A stretch of 64,000 nt of DNA from Clostridium carboxidivorans P7 (GCF_001038625.1 NZ_CP011803.1:2170001-2234000); one strand, 5' to 3'. Shown: positions 1 through 9,185, numbered from the stretch's first letter. The notes: generated from the sequence alone by a model not told the origin. Numbers and translations are program-made.

Positions 1-375
1 TGGTTTTAGGTCTTCCAACAGTATGTTTTTAAGTTCTTCATCCTTGTAATCTGCATCTATAAGCTCCACCAACATAAAGGATCTTTCTCCTTTTTTAAGT
101 TTAATTTTAATTATAGAACTTTCCTTAATAGTCTTTTGCCATTCCTTTAAACCTTTATCATCAGTAAGCCAGGCTAGTCTTACTTCCTTTTTTACTAATG
201 GTTCACTGCTGTTTAAATCTTTCCAAACAATAAGATCTATGGAAGCTTCCCATAACTCTTCTCCTCCTGCCTTGCCTGCACCAACTCCTAAAGAAGCTGT
301 TACAGCAGCCACCTCAAATATCTCCTCTGAAAATCTATTTTCAAAGCTTTTTAGTTCGCTGTTTTTTTTACTCAT
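1..375 (-). CDS. Uncharacterised protein, C-terminus beyond window
   Basis: An open frame runs from an ATG at 373-375 off the left edge and gives the first 125 residues. The start has a good AGGAGG-type ribosome site just upstream. The protein begins with a charged helix, then a small-residue stretch (AAVTASLGVGAGKAGG), then strand-like sequence ending in an acidic, lysine-rich part. I do not recognise the family. It lies at the end of the minus-strand run of small acidic proteins and is probably another member of that accessory array. The missing C-terminus prevents a better call. Confidence 0.65.
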   Translation of the reverse strand, partial: MSKKNSELKSFENRFSEEIFEVAAVTASLGVGAGKAGGEELWEASIDLIVWKDLNSSEPLVKKEVRLAWLTDDKGLKEWQKTIKESSIIKIKLKKGERSFMLVELIDADYKDEELKNILLEDLKP

Positions 376-411
376 AACTTCCTCCTATTTTAGCTAACGC
401 TGCTTTTTCTA

Positions 412-486
412 TCAATCCCACCAAACATTAATGATCCTGTACTTCTTAGGGACATATGACAAATTGAATTTTTGAAATTGATCCAT
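412..486 (-). pseudogene. Possible remnant of a small array gene (24 codons)
   Basis: A 24-codon frame from an ATG ends in Asn-Val-Trp-Trp-Asp-stop. The protein encoded at 15591-16019 ends in Gly-Val-Trp-Trp-Asp-stop, with a similar Tyr/Phe-Arg-x-x ahead of it. The frame has no good ribosome site and sits in the gap before the gene that ends at the left edge. I read it as a possible tail of a decayed paralogue. This is weak evidence and it may be chance. Confidence 0.2.
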
Positions 487-511
487 AATGAACCGCAAAC
501 TTTAATTATTC

Positions 512-922
512 TCATTCATCTTTATTTTCTTCATATTCTGATCGCACAGCTTCTAAAAATTCTATAATATCCTTATATACTGCTCCATCTATATCTGCAC
601 CACTCTCATGATCCCAAGATGTAAATGATAGGCCATCATCATCAGGTGTAAACAAACACAGCCAATAAGAAAAGTATCCATCAAAACCAAAGGAAAAAAA
701 GCCTTCACTTTTAAAAGGTTCAGCTTGTGAATCTTTTAATGAGTTTTCAATAGAATATATATATCCAAATGGTAAATCCACCTTTGAATATTCAGCGTAA
801 AACTCTCTTAAAGCTTTGGGTGACAATGATAAGGTCCTTTCATCATAAGTACTTTTAGTAAGTTCTACCTTATCACCATATATCTCAAGCATTTCCTTCA
901 TATATTTACTAATTCTGCTCAC
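512..922 (-). CDS. SMI1/KNR4 (SUKH)-like protein, putative immunity protein
   Basis: This is an acidic protein of 136 residues. After an N-terminal helix it shows the SUKH layout: a Ser-Pro-x-Ala-Leu-x-x-Phe-Tyr helix near residues 34-42, where a proline-led helix is usual, aromatic strands in the middle (FFSFGFDGYFSYWLCLF) and a final helix (IIEFLEAVRSEYEEN). SUKH proteins are known as antitoxins of polymorphic toxins, and as general scaffolds in eukaryotes. The assignment rests on the overall pattern and on the many SUKH neighbours; no toxin gene is adjacent. The start ATG has an AGGAGG-like site. Confidence 0.55.
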   Translation of the reverse strand: MSRISKYMKEMLEIYGDKVELTKSTYDERTLSLSPKALREFYAEYSKVDLPFGYIYSIENSLKDSQAEPFKSEGFFSFGFDGYFSYWLCLFTPDDDGLSFTSWDHESGADIDGAVYKDIIEFLEAVRSEYEENKDE

Positions 923-976
923 ATTAAATTCCTCCTAAGAAATAGTTTTAATTGTTCTTTGAAATCCAATAATAAA

Positions 977-1831
977 TTAAAATTTAATTTTTTTAATAAC
1001 ATCAGCTCCAGCTTCATTCAACTGAAACACTCTTCCACTTCCAGAAATAATTTGTTCTGATTCTCTAATAAAAGCATATGAAAATCCATCATCTAAATCA
1101 TGTGCATACTTTAAATCCCCTGTTTCAGCATCATAACAATAAACTACATAATATGGTGTTGTCCTTGGAGAATTATATTTATATACAATTCCACAAACAT
1201 AGTTATATTTCTTTAAATATGAAATACTGACAAAATGCTCATTCTTATTGTTATCTGCTTTCCACACAAGCAATCCTCCAGTATTATATACATATAATCC
1301 TTCACCAACAGTTGAACATGCAAAACCATTTGGTAAACAGCACACATCTAAAATTAATTTTTCTTTCTTTGGTTCTATCCTGTAGTTATCATATTTTATA
1401 TAATAATCATTCATAATTAGATCACTGCCATATTTGTTATATATAATGTTTCTTGCTCCATTTGTTTTAGATATTATTTTTCCATCTGCTAAATCTAGTA
1501 CAAATGTTTGATTCTCATTATTACTCACAGATAAATTTTCATCGTTTCCAGTAAATCTTATTCTCTGAATATGTTTAATCTCTTTAATATTCCAGGTAAT
1601 TTCTCCACTTTTTGCATCATATAGTGTTACCCCAAACCTGTTATAAGCTGCAGCTGCACAAAATTGACCATTATCAGATATAGCCAAACGTTTTCCACCT
1701 GATCCATACTTTGTTTTTAAATCTATAATTTTTGTATATGTTCGCATATTCCATACTTGAGTATCCTTCTCAAAGGCCCCTGCAATAAGATAATTTCCAT
1801 TTGCTGAAGAATACAATTCGTAAACTTTCAT
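977..1831 (-). CDS. WD40-like beta-propeller protein
   Basis: The protein has 284 residues and no signal peptide. It shows repeated short blade-like units with hydrophobic strands and Asp/Gly turns, such as IAGAFEKDTQVWNM, LAISDNGQFCAAAAY, GVTLYDAKSGEI and YVVYCYDAETGDL. These fit a WD40/quinoprotein-type propeller of about six or seven blades. Such proteins usually act as binding platforms and have no catalytic motif. An AGGAG site precedes the ATG. It sits among the small array genes, and its partner cannot be told from sequence. Confidence 0.6.
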   Translation of the reverse strand: MKVYELYSSANGNYLIAGAFEKDTQVWNMRTYTKIIDLKTKYGSGGKRLAISDNGQFCAAAAYNRFGVTLYDAKSGEITWNIKEIKHIQRIRFTGNDENLSVSNNENQTFVLDLADGKIISKTNGARNIIYNKYGSDLIMNDYYIKYDNYRIEPKKEKLILDVCCLPNGFACSTVGEGLYVYNTGGLLVWKADNNKNEHFVSISYLKKYNYVCGIVYKYNSPRTTPYYVVYCYDAETGDLKYAHDLDDGFSYAFIRESEQIISGSGRVFQLNEAGADVIKKIKF

Positions 1832-1973
1832 ATATAATCTCCTCTTAAAAAATTGTTTTATTTCTTTTTAAATAATTTACTCTTTATAATACTTAACTTG
1901 AAATTTATATTAATTACTCATTGTAACTTTTTTCTATATTATTAGGAATTAAATGTGAATCTATTTTTAAAAT

Positions 1974-2753
1974 CTATAATTCTCGTGCATAAAGAATACC
2001 TTTCTCAATTGCTTCTGCTAATCCTTTTGGATTTTCCCAAGCCATAGAATGTCCCGCTGATTTTACGATTTCAATATTTATCATGTGTTTCTTAATTTCA
2101 GTTTGGTCATCATCTGGTAAAGATTTTTCACCAAAAATAAATGTTCTTTTGCATTTCAATGAATATAATATTTCACGCCAGGATGGCTCTGCTCCCGTAA
2201 CTGCTGACTTTGAAATCCTACTAGCTGCTGTAGAAGACCAAACTGATAATGTGGCTGCCCACATAGAATTTTTACTTGAATTCTTATTGACAATTTCATC
2301 AAATATTCCATTTATAAAATCTTCTTCCTGATAAGTTCCAAATTCATAAGTTGATGAGCCTTTATTACTTTTGTCTAAGTTAGCTTCACTAAGAATGATT
2401 GTCTCAATATTATCTTTGCATTTATTAGCAAGTTCAAGTGCAACAGCACCGCCTAAACTATGGCCAAAAATAATAAACTTAGAAAGCTTTAAATCCTGAA
2501 CAAAATTATACAAATAATTTGCATGCTCTTTTACAGTATATAAATAATTATCTGGTTTATCACTAAATCCACTGCCAAGTAAATCTATTAATATTCGTCT
2601 GTGATTTATTAAATCAGTTTGTGCTGCTACTTCAGGATAATCAAATGATCCAGCACAGCCTAATCCATGAATAAATAATATAGGTGTATCATCACCAGGT
2701 AAATCATGATATCTCATCTTGTTTTTCATGTTATCTACTATGTATTCTTTCAT
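1974..2753 (-). CDS. Alpha/beta hydrolase
   Basis: This 259-residue protein has the alpha/beta-hydrolase fold pattern. The oxyanion strand reads FIHGLGCAG (residues 28-36), the nucleophile elbow is GHSLGG with Ser99, and a late SAGHS gives the likely catalytic His235. The frame also opens 12 codons earlier, but GAAAGG lies nine or ten bases before the ATG at 2751-2753, so that start is preferred. The substrate is unknown; esterases, lactonases and C-C hydrolases share this form. It stands alone between the propeller protein and a MATE exporter. Confidence 0.85.
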   Translation of the reverse strand: MKEYIVDNMKNKMRYHDLPGDDTPILFIHGLGCAGSFDYPEVAAQTDLINHRRILIDLLGSGFSDKPDNYLYTVKEHANYLYNFVQDLKLSKFIIFGHSLGGAVALELANKCKDNIETIILSEANLDKSNKGSSTYEFGTYQEEDFINGIFDEIVNKNSSKNSMWAATLSVWSSTAASRISKSAVTGAEPSWREILYSLKCKRTFIFGEKSLPDDDQTEIKKHMINIEIVKSAGHSMAWENPKGLAEAIEKGILYAREL

Positions 2754-2862
2754 AAAACGTTCATTCCTTTCAATGTACTCAAAACACAAAATATATTAAA
2801 ATAATTACAAACTAAAAATCTTTTCAAGCAAATTACATTCTCCTTTTGGCACTGCTGCTAGT

Positions 2863-4257
2863 CTAATTCTGCAAAGCAATTCTTGAATCTATTGATTTAT
2901 GATTTTTATCCAACATTTTCTTAAATTGAATTTTAAATGTAATTACAGTTACAGTAGTTGCAATTAAATCTGATACAGGCTCTGAGAGAAATACAGCAAA
3001 AACTTTATCTGAAAAGAAATTTGGCAATATATATATAAGTGGAATAAGCAAAATTACTTTACGCAATAATGCAAGAAATATAGACCATTTTGCTTGTCCA
3101 ACTGCTATAAAAGTTTGTTGACAAGCAGCTTGGGCTCCTAATACAAATGAAGTTGCCATATAAATTTGTATAGCCCATATACCGGTTTTTAAAAGCTTAG
3201 GATCGCTATTAAATATTGAAATAAATGCTCCTGGTTTTAACATTATACATGCCCAATATACCAAGGTAACACCTAGTGAACAGCTTATAAGAAGCTTAAA
3301 TGCTTTTTTTACACGTTTATTATTCTTAGCACCATAATTATAGCTAATAATTGGCTGTGCTCCTTGGGTTAATCCTGTTGTTAAGGTAAATGATATTTGC
3401 ATTAAGCTAGATAAAATAGTCATAGAACCTACTGCTATGTCCCCACCATATTTTTGTAGTGATGAATTAAATGTAACATTTAAAAGGCTTTCTGTACTTT
3501 GCATAACAAAAGGGGATACACCCAAAAGAATTACAGGTATTATTATGGACTTTTTCATCTTCATATTTTTTTTACGTATTTTAAGTTTTGTTTTGTTTCC
3601 AAGTAAAAACTTTAGTACCCATATAGCCGAAATAGCTTGTGCTATAACATTTGCAAAAGCTGCTCCCTTTACACCCATTCCAAAAACAAATATAAAAATA
3701 GGATCTAGTATTACACTTAAACCAGCCCCTATAATAACTGATAGCATACTAATTTTAGAGAATCCTTGAGTTGAAATAAAAGCATTTAATGCCAAAGTAA
3801 TTTGCACAAATATTGTTCCAATAACATAGGTATTTAAAAAATTTAGTGCATAAGGCAGCGTTTCTGTGCTTGCACCAAAAGCCATTAGCATATTTTTTCC
3901 AAAAAGTAAAAATATTATAGTTAATAATATAGAAATTATAATAATTGATATGAAACAATTACCTAGAATTTCTTCTGCTTCCTCATACTTATTTTCTCCC
4001 ATTTTTATAGCAGCTCTTGGTGCTCCTCCCATCCCTATTAATAAACTAAAGGCTGCAATAATCATAGTAATTGGGAAGGTTAATCCTACTCCTGTTAAAG
4101 CATGTACTCCTACATTAGGAATGTGCCCTATATAAATACGATCCACAATATTGTAAAGCATATTAACTAATTGAGCTATAATAGCTGGAGCTGCTAATTT
4201 AAATAGTAATTTTCCTATACTGTCCGTTCCTAATTTAGTAGTTGTATCTTTCTTCAT
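2863..4257 (-). CDS. MATE family multidrug/sodium antiporter
   Basis: The protein has 464 residues and about 12 hydrophobic segments, with a typical MATE opening (FKLAAPAIIAQLVNMLYNIV near residues 20-39). MATE proteins export cationic drugs or metabolites in exchange for H+ or Na+ across the cytoplasmic membrane. An in-frame TTG lies six codons upstream, but GAAGG sits correctly before the ATG at 4255-4257. Length and helix count are normal for the family. The substrate cannot be predicted. It breaks the run of array genes and may be an independent unit. Confidence 0.92.
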   Translation of the reverse strand: MKKDTTTKLGTDSIGKLLFKLAAPAIIAQLVNMLYNIVDRIYIGHIPNVGVHALTGVGLTFPITMIIAAFSLLIGMGGAPRAAIKMGENKYEEAEEILGNCFISIIIISILLTIIFLLFGKNMLMAFGASTETLPYALNFLNTYVIGTIFVQITLALNAFISTQGFSKISMLSVIIGAGLSVILDPIFIFVFGMGVKGAAFANVIAQAISAIWVLKFLLGNKTKLKIRKKNMKMKKSIIIPVILLGVSPFVMQSTESLLNVTFNSSLQKYGGDIAVGSMTILSSLMQISFTLTTGLTQGAQPIISYNYGAKNNKRVKKAFKLLISCSLGVTLVYWACIMLKPGAFISIFNSDPKLLKTGIWAIQIYMATSFVLGAQAACQQTFIAVGQAKWSIFLALLRKVILLIPLIYILPNFFSDKVFAVFLSEPVSDLIATTVTVITFKIQFKKMLDKNHKSIDSRIALQN

Positions 4258-4307
4258 ATAAAAACCTTCCTTCAACTAAACATAATGCTTTACTATATCC
4301 TTCAAAT

Positions 4308-5090
4308 CTAATCTTCATCATCTAAATCAAAAAATTCCCAAGACAATGATCCATCAATAAACTTAGCAGGACTTTTCAAAAATTCACTCCAAGTCATTTC
4401 TTTAATAAAACCAAACATTCCATGTTCCATGTCTAAACATGCAAAGCTTTTATGTTCTGTAATCCAGGATATTACTCCTATATTCCCATAATCATCTACA
4501 TCATATATCAAGTCAACGAAAGTCATGTCCTTCCACTTAAATGTTCTTACCTCATCAAGTGCATAAAATTCAACATAGTTTGTCCATTCAGATTCCTGCA
4601 AATCTATCCTCCTATTTTGAGAACCTAGAAATTCAATAGCATCATTTGGCAATCCTAATTTTTTTAATCTTTCAATACACCATTCACGCTGATGCCATTC
4701 TTTAGGTTCACAGCTTTTAATAAGCTTAAGTATTTCTTTATCATCTTTTCCTGCTGATTCATTATAAAGTCTATGGCACCACCTATCATTACTTGCTTCA
4801 ACCGCTTCATTAAAAGGTCTATATCCCCATTTGTCTGTTATTGATACATCTGCACCATTTTGTAGTAAAAATTTAACAATATCTAAATTTCCTCCTATTA
4901 CAGCACATTGAAGAGGAGTAGGTTTACATACAAATACTTTATCAGCACCATTATAATTTATATCCGCTAAGCCTTTATTTATAATTAATTTAACTAACTC
5001 AAATTCGCCTTCTTCTGCCGCATTCCTTAGCATATCTCCAAGTTCACTAGGATCATTACATTTTTCTATTTCTTGCTTATTCAAATTCAT
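4308..5090 (-). CDS. Ankyrin-repeat protein with array-type C-terminal domain
   Basis: This is an acidic protein of 260 residues. Residues about 15-95 hold two clear ankyrin repeats (TPLQCAVIGGNLDIVKFLLQ, followed by NGADVSITDKWGYRPFNEAV) plus a degenerate one before them. The second half, from about residue 160, is an unrecognised alpha/beta domain rich in Trp and Phe ending in WEFFDLDDED. Ankyrin repeats bind proteins. Ankyrin proteins also occur as immunity or regulatory members of bacterial polymorphic toxin loci, which fits the neighbours. The exact role is unknown. Confidence 0.65.
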   Translation of the reverse strand: MNLNKQEIEKCNDPSELGDMLRNAAEEGEFELVKLIINKGLADINYNGADKVFVCKPTPLQCAVIGGNLDIVKFLLQNGADVSITDKWGYRPFNEAVEASNDRWCHRLYNESAGKDDKEILKLIKSCEPKEWHQREWCIERLKKLGLPNDAIEFLGSQNRRIDLQESEWTNYVEFYALDEVRTFKWKDMTFVDLIYDVDDYGNIGVISWITEHKSFACLDMEHGMFGFIKEMTWSEFLKSPAKFIDGSLSWEFFDLDDED

Positions 5091-5129
5091 TTTTTAACTC
5101 CTTCTATGCAATACTAATTCCTTGTTTTT

Positions 5130-5318
5130 TCATTGACTCTTAAGCTTTGATTTTAAAAACATTTCTTTTAAATCATCTATTGAAAATTCATCATTTCCGT
5201 TTCTCTCAATAAAGTTTACAAACTCCTCCACCTTACCTCCCATTGGCAAACAATCAAAATCAGTAGAAGACTTGGTTAAATTATATAATTCCTCTTCAGA
5301 ATAACTTATTATTTTAAC
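5130..5318 (-). pseudogene. Small open frame lacking a usable start codon
   Basis: A frame of 62 codons reads as a normal small acidic protein (from Lys-Ile-Ile-Ser-Tyr-Ser-Glu-Glu to Lys-Ser-Gln-stop) and has the codon use of its neighbours. An AGAAGGGGTGAG ribosome site lies just where one would expect. However, the codon in the start position is GTT and the codon two further upstream is a stop. The only ATG is 26 codons in. Either the start codon has been lost by mutation or translation begins at a non-standard codon. The family is not recognised. Confidence 0.4.
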
Positions 5319-5372
5319 TCACCCCTTCTATATAAAAGAATTTGTTATATTTTTATCATCCTCTATTTGCAG

Positions 5373-5864
5373 TCAATTACTATTTTCACTTTTGTCATTC
5401 ACAATAAAATTGCTCTTTCTTTCGACTTTGTAAAGACAATCTATTATTTCACAAATATAATCATAAAATGTTTTTCCGATTCTATATATACTACCTAAAT
5501 CATCGTCCCAAATTTCTCCCACTTCCCAATTCTCATCAATTAGAAAAACTAAAGCTTTACCAGAAGGGTCACATCCAAATTGTACTACTCTTTCTTCAAA
5601 ATCCAAAAATTCTAAAAGACTCTCATCATAAAAATCTTGGATTTCACATAGTTCCCCCCAAATAGTAGAAAACTCCTTTCCAAAACTGCCTGCTCCTATT
5701 TCTGAAAGATAATCAAGATAATCCTCAGGAATTTGAGGATATTCCTTTCGCAGTTCTTCTATCTGCTTTTTAGAGTACAATTCTCTTTCTTCTTTATGTG
5801 AATTTAGTTGAGCATCTAATTGGTCTATATATTTTAATGCCTCAAGTTCTCTTTTGTATCTCAC
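5373..5864 (-). CDS. SMI1/KNR4 (SUKH) family protein
   Basis: This 163-residue acidic protein has the classic SUKH signature: IPEDYLDYLSEIGAGSFG near residues 47-64, then strands with FGCDPSGKALVFLIDENWEV, where the family has a G-x-x-G-D/F-L pattern, and a terminal helix (TFYDYICEIIDCL). SUKH proteins are known immunity proteins against diverse nuclease or deaminase toxins. It is a tandem paralogue of the gene at 7208-7648, which also starts Met-Arg-Tyr-Lys. No toxin gene is nearby. Confidence 0.85.
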   Translation of the reverse strand: MRYKRELEALKYIDQLDAQLNSHKEERELYSKKQIEELRKEYPQIPEDYLDYLSEIGAGSFGKEFSTIWGELCEIQDFYDESLLEFLDFEERVVQFGCDPSGKALVFLIDENWEVGEIWDDDLGSIYRIGKTFYDYICEIIDCLYKVERKSNFIVNDKSENSN

Positions 5865-5892
5865 AATATCACCATCTATTTAAATTTTGTAA

Positions 5893-6510
5893 CTAATCCT
5901 GAATTGTAAATTTATAAGTTTTACCTATTGGAAATCCATTTTCTTTGTCAAATGGATATATTATATTGAGCTTATCCATAAAATCTACAACTTGCCAATC
6001 TTCACCAAAGCCAAATTCATCTTCTTCATAAGCTTTCTCCTCATTAAAATCATCCTCATCCCAAACCTTATAGTAATTTTCAATATCCTTTAATAAAACA
6101 CCCTGTATAAAGTTACAAATTATTTCTGGCTTACCTCTCCATTCTTCAATTTCAGTTTGGGATAATTCTTCCCAATAGTTCGGAATGGGATTAAACTTAT
6201 CTTCAACATTACCGCAATTATAGAAAATATACATCCAAAGATCACTGTCGTGAATATGAAATGAAAATACACTTGTATTCAATACTTTGGATAAATACTC
6301 TGATGCCTCATCCCATTCAAAAAAATCATCTGGATAAACAACTGTTGTATTTTTATCATTTCCACCAACAACACATAAGTCAAAAGTTTCATTCACTACT
6401 GCTGCTTCCTCCATAGTTCCTTTTTTGAATTTAGTATAATCCTGCAAAGCTTGTATTACTTCCTTTGTACTTTTTCCTATTACACCTGACATTGCTAGAA
6501 ACATGCCCAT
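5893..6510 (-). CDS. Uncharacterised acidic array protein
   Basis: This protein has 205 residues, is strongly acidic, and starts with a short hydrophobic stretch (MGMFLAMSGVIGKS) that may be buried and does not look like a signal peptide. Central parts include VVYPDDFFEWDEASEYLSK and SFHIHDSDLWMYIFYN; the tail is GKTYKFTIQD. I do not recognise the family. AAGGAAG lies eight bases before the ATG at 6508-6510, which is preferred to a GTG three codons upstream. Context suggests an immunity-type protein. Confidence 0.6.
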   Translation of the reverse strand: MGMFLAMSGVIGKSTKEVIQALQDYTKFKKGTMEEAAVVNETFDLCVVGGNDKNTTVVYPDDFFEWDEASEYLSKVLNTSVFSFHIHDSDLWMYIFYNCGNVEDKFNPIPNYWEELSQTEIEEWRGKPEIICNFIQGVLLKDIENYYKVWDEDDFNEEKAYEEDEFGFGEDWQVVDFMDKLNIIYPFDKENGFPIGKTYKFTIQD

Positions 6511-6554
6511 TAAAACCACTTCCTTTTCTATTCTATTTATAATTTTTTATTATT

Positions 6555-7118
6555 TTAATTATTAAATATTTTAAATACAGGATTACTTGATATCACAAGC
6601 ATTCTTTCAGCACTCTCTCTAACATTAACTTCATCAAAATCCATACAAATCACCTTAAAGTCCCTAGTTTTTGGTATTAAATGATATTCTTCAGTATCTA
6701 AAAATTCAATAAGAGCTTGCGAAAATGTATTAAGTAACTTGTAACTCCAATCCTCATCTTCCATCAATATCTCATATTTGCTCTCTCCAAAATAACCATT
6801 TTCCGCATAATTTTCAGAAGCAAAATCAGCATTGGACCATTCTGCAGGAATATACGTATTGTTTAATGCATTATCTTCTCTGTTCATTAGCTTCTTAGCT
6901 AAACTAGAAATGTTATCATAGTTTTTTAATGCTTTTTCAAAGGCACTACGAAAATGTTCCTCTGTCTCTAAGCACAAATTAATAGTGCCGTAAAAACCAC
7001 TTACATCAAAACCAAATGCTTTATATGTATTTCCAGGATTCTGCTTCAAAAAATTAAGAACCTCAATTTTTGCAAATTCAACAATTTTTTTCTTTAATTC
7101 TATGTAATTGACCTCCAT
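6555..7118 (-). CDS. DUF4303-like protein
   Basis: This 187-residue protein resembles DUF4303: an N-terminal helix (LKKKIVEFAKIEVLNFLKQN), then FGFDVSGFYGTINLCLETEE, a Trp-containing acidic middle (PAEWSNADFASENYAE) and a C-terminal alpha/beta part with VICMDFDEVN. DUF4303 is a family of unknown function found among polymorphic-toxin immunity genes. The frame can begin at a GTG five codons earlier, but GAGGAAG is well placed for the ATG at 7116-7118. A second DUF4303-like gene lies at 10700-11269. Confidence 0.6.
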   Translation of the reverse strand: MEVNYIELKKKIVEFAKIEVLNFLKQNPGNTYKAFGFDVSGFYGTINLCLETEEHFRSAFEKALKNYDNISSLAKKLMNREDNALNNTYIPAEWSNADFASENYAENGYFGESKYEILMEDEDWSYKLLNTFSQALIEFLDTEEYHLIPKTRDFKVICMDFDEVNVRESAERMLVISSNPVFKIFNN

Positions 7119-7207
7119 CTTCCGCTTCCTCACTTCTAAATTATTATTTTCTTTAAAATTTCCGAAACTTATATCTTATATTTCATTGGTGTAACTTTTT
7201 CTTAAAG

Positions 7208-7648
7208 TTATTCTCTTGTATCCTCGCCATTCTCATCCATTAACATTTGTTCTCTTATATATTGTTGAAAGGTTTGTCCATAAACATGTAGTTCTTCACA
7301 TTCATGCCAAAACTCAGCAACTTTCCAATCTTCTTCAATAAGAAATCCTGAAAAATCTCCACTAAAGTTATCTCCAAAAACTAGAAATTTTTTATTTTCC
7401 AAATCATACAAGTCATACCCTGTAAGATCCTCTATAGTTTCTAAAGCTCCATGAACTACAAATTGACATTCCCTAAAGGATCCTGTTCCTATTTCTTTAA
7501 GATAATCCAAATAATCCTGAGGTATACCTAAATGCTGGTCAACTAATTCCTTTATTTGTCCATTTGTCCATTTTTCACGACTGTTCATTTCAAACTCTTT
7601 TTTATCTTCAACTATTTCTAAAAAACTAATTTCTTCTTTATATCTCAC
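7208..7648 (-). CDS. SMI1/KNR4 (SUKH) family protein, paralogue of 5373-5864
   Basis: The protein has 146 residues. The SUKH core IPQDYLDYLKEIGTGSFRE and the later FSGDFSGFLIEEDWKVAEFW align by eye with the gene at 5373-5864, and both begin Met-Arg-Tyr-Lys. This looks like tandem duplication followed by divergence, as is usual in polyimmunity loci. The predicted role is neutralising a toxin by direct binding. The toxin target is unknown. Confidence 0.82.
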   Translation of the reverse strand: MRYKEEISFLEIVEDKKEFEMNSREKWTNGQIKELVDQHLGIPQDYLDYLKEIGTGSFRECQFVVHGALETIEDLTGYDLYDLENKKFLVFGDNFSGDFSGFLIEEDWKVAEFWHECEELHVYGQTFQQYIREQMLMDENGEDTRE

Positions 7649-7680
7649 AAAATCACCTTCATTTTAATAATACTATTTTA

Positions 7681-8460
7681 TTAACAGCAGTCCCAATTGT
7701 ACAAAACTTTTGTAAAATCTAATTTCTTTAAATCTTCTTCATTTATAAAAAAGTTTGCAATACCTGCATCTCCAAACATCAAATCACATTCTTTTTCATA
7801 ATCAAGCTGAAGAAGTAAAGTATTAAAACTATTTAATTCTTCTTCATCTCTTGGATCATCTTGAGTAAAAGTAGCATATCCTCCCATTTTACATCCATCA
7901 ATGTTTAATTTCTCCATATAATCATCATCTTCTTCATCTGTTAAACTTATATCCTTGTACGCATTGTTAAATCTATATTCTCCCCAAGGTATAGGCATAT
8001 ATTCTAATGAAAAGTTCATTTTACCTTCGCTGCTAAAAGGCATGTACCAATCTTCTTCTAAGTCTCCTAAAAATGAAAAATCCTTTATTAAATTGTCTTC
8101 ATTTTTTTCAACCTTAGGTATATATATTACTCTAAATGTATCCTGTACACATGGTTCACTAAGTCCATACATATCATCAGCAAGTATGAAAAATTGTAGT
8201 ATACCTTTTTTAGGAAAATATTCTAAATGGGGAACTTCCTCAAAGTTTATTTGGGCTAATAATCTTAAACTTTCTCCATTAGATGCTTTAGGATATTCCA
8301 TGCCAATTTCTAAATAAGGATTTCCTCCTAATTTACTTTCCCAAGGTTTGGTTTCTTGTTCTTTTAATTTAATCTTCACATATGGTTTTATAGTTTTTTC
8401 TATTTTATTCCTATATTTTTCTAAACTTTCTGGTAATTCTATAATTGAATTTTTCATCAT
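7681..8460 (-). CDS. YwqG family (DUF1963) protein
   Basis: The protein has 259 residues. It follows the YwqG/DUF1963 pattern: an early helix, SKLGGNPYLEIGMEYPK near residues 43-59 (the family's LGG-P...P motif), LRLLAQINFEEVPHLEYFPKKG with the conserved L-x-Q-I-N/D, then LQFFI, and a C-terminal LLLQLDYE...MFGDAGIANFFI. The Gly-Asp-Ala-Gly turn is typical. The family has known structures but no proven reaction. A related protein is at 16669-17331. The context again is the array. Confidence 0.85.
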   Translation of the reverse strand: MMKNSIIELPESLEKYRNKIEKTIKPYVKIKLKEQETKPWESKLGGNPYLEIGMEYPKASNGESLRLLAQINFEEVPHLEYFPKKGILQFFILADDMYGLSEPCVQDTFRVIYIPKVEKNEDNLIKDFSFLGDLEEDWYMPFSSEGKMNFSLEYMPIPWGEYRFNNAYKDISLTDEEDDDYMEKLNIDGCKMGGYATFTQDDPRDEEELNSFNTLLLQLDYEKECDLMFGDAGIANFFINEEDLKKLDFTKVLYNWDCC

Positions 8461-8488
8461 TATTCACCTATCCTTAAATAAAATTTTA

Positions 8489-9142
8489 TTAATCTTCTTC
8501 GCAAAAATCACAACTGTCACTTAAAGCATATACTATACCACTTCTATCTTTTATTGCTTCTTTAAAAAATCCTTTTAAAGAATTTATAAATTCAATATCC
8601 CCTTCATCAATTGCATCAAAAGAAATCCCTTGCGAATTAAGTTCTTTTTCTATACTTCTACATATGCTTAATACATCTAAATGCTCTAAATCAGAAATTA
8701 CTCTTTCTATGTTTTCTACTGACATATATCTTAAGCAAAGATTATCATGATTTACAAAACTACTTGCTATCATTTCAATTTCTTCTTTATTTTCCGGCGC
8801 TATACCCCACATCTGAACTACTCTTTCTGCAATTTGTTCTTTTGCCTGATTTTCTATTCCAAGTTCAGTCTCCCAGTCACTATATGTATAATTGAAATCA
8901 CTCCCTCCAAATAATAAAGCATGAACAGCTCTTTCTTTTTTATATTCCTTATCATCCTGATAATTCTTAATATAATAGTCCTCGCGAAAAATTTCACTTA
9001 TAGTGTAGTCGCTGATCTCATACTTAATTAATTCTTCACAATTAATATCACCATTTATGATATTAACTAACTTATTTTGTCCCTCCATAGAATTCATGTA
9101 TTCTTTTTTAACTTTAATAACTTTTACGCTTTCTATTTCCAT
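8489..9142 (-). CDS. Uncharacterised protein, possibly DUF1877 (YfbM)-like
   Basis: This is an acidic protein of 217 residues. The segment KKERAVHALLFGGSDF near residues 67-82 recalls the Lys-Ala-Trp-His-x-Leu-x-x-Leu-Leu-x-Gly motif of YfbM-like proteins, and the tail (FFKEAIKDRSGIVYALS) matches the usual final helix-strand of that family. The likeness is partial. It ends Cys-Asp-Phe-Cys-Glu-Glu-Asp, a Cys-x-x-Cys pair of unknown meaning. Start and ribosome site are clear. Its role is unknown. Confidence 0.5.
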   Translation of the reverse strand: MEIESVKVIKVKKEYMNSMEGQNKLVNIINGDINCEELIKYEISDYTISEIFREDYYIKNYQDDKEYKKERAVHALLFGGSDFNYTYSDWETELGIENQAKEQIAERVVQMWGIAPENKEEIEMIASSFVNHDNLCLRYMSVENIERVISDLEHLDVLSICRSIEKELNSQGISFDAIDEGDIEFINSLKGFFKEAIKDRSGIVYALSDSCDFCEED

Positions 9143-9185
9143 TTTTATCTCCTCTGCTTAACAATTATGTATTATCTTCACTGAA

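Noticed and set aside
2083..2331. Plus-strand frame antisense to the alpha/beta hydrolase
   Set aside because: It is a shadow of the clear hydrolase frame, with no family likeness and no ribosome site.
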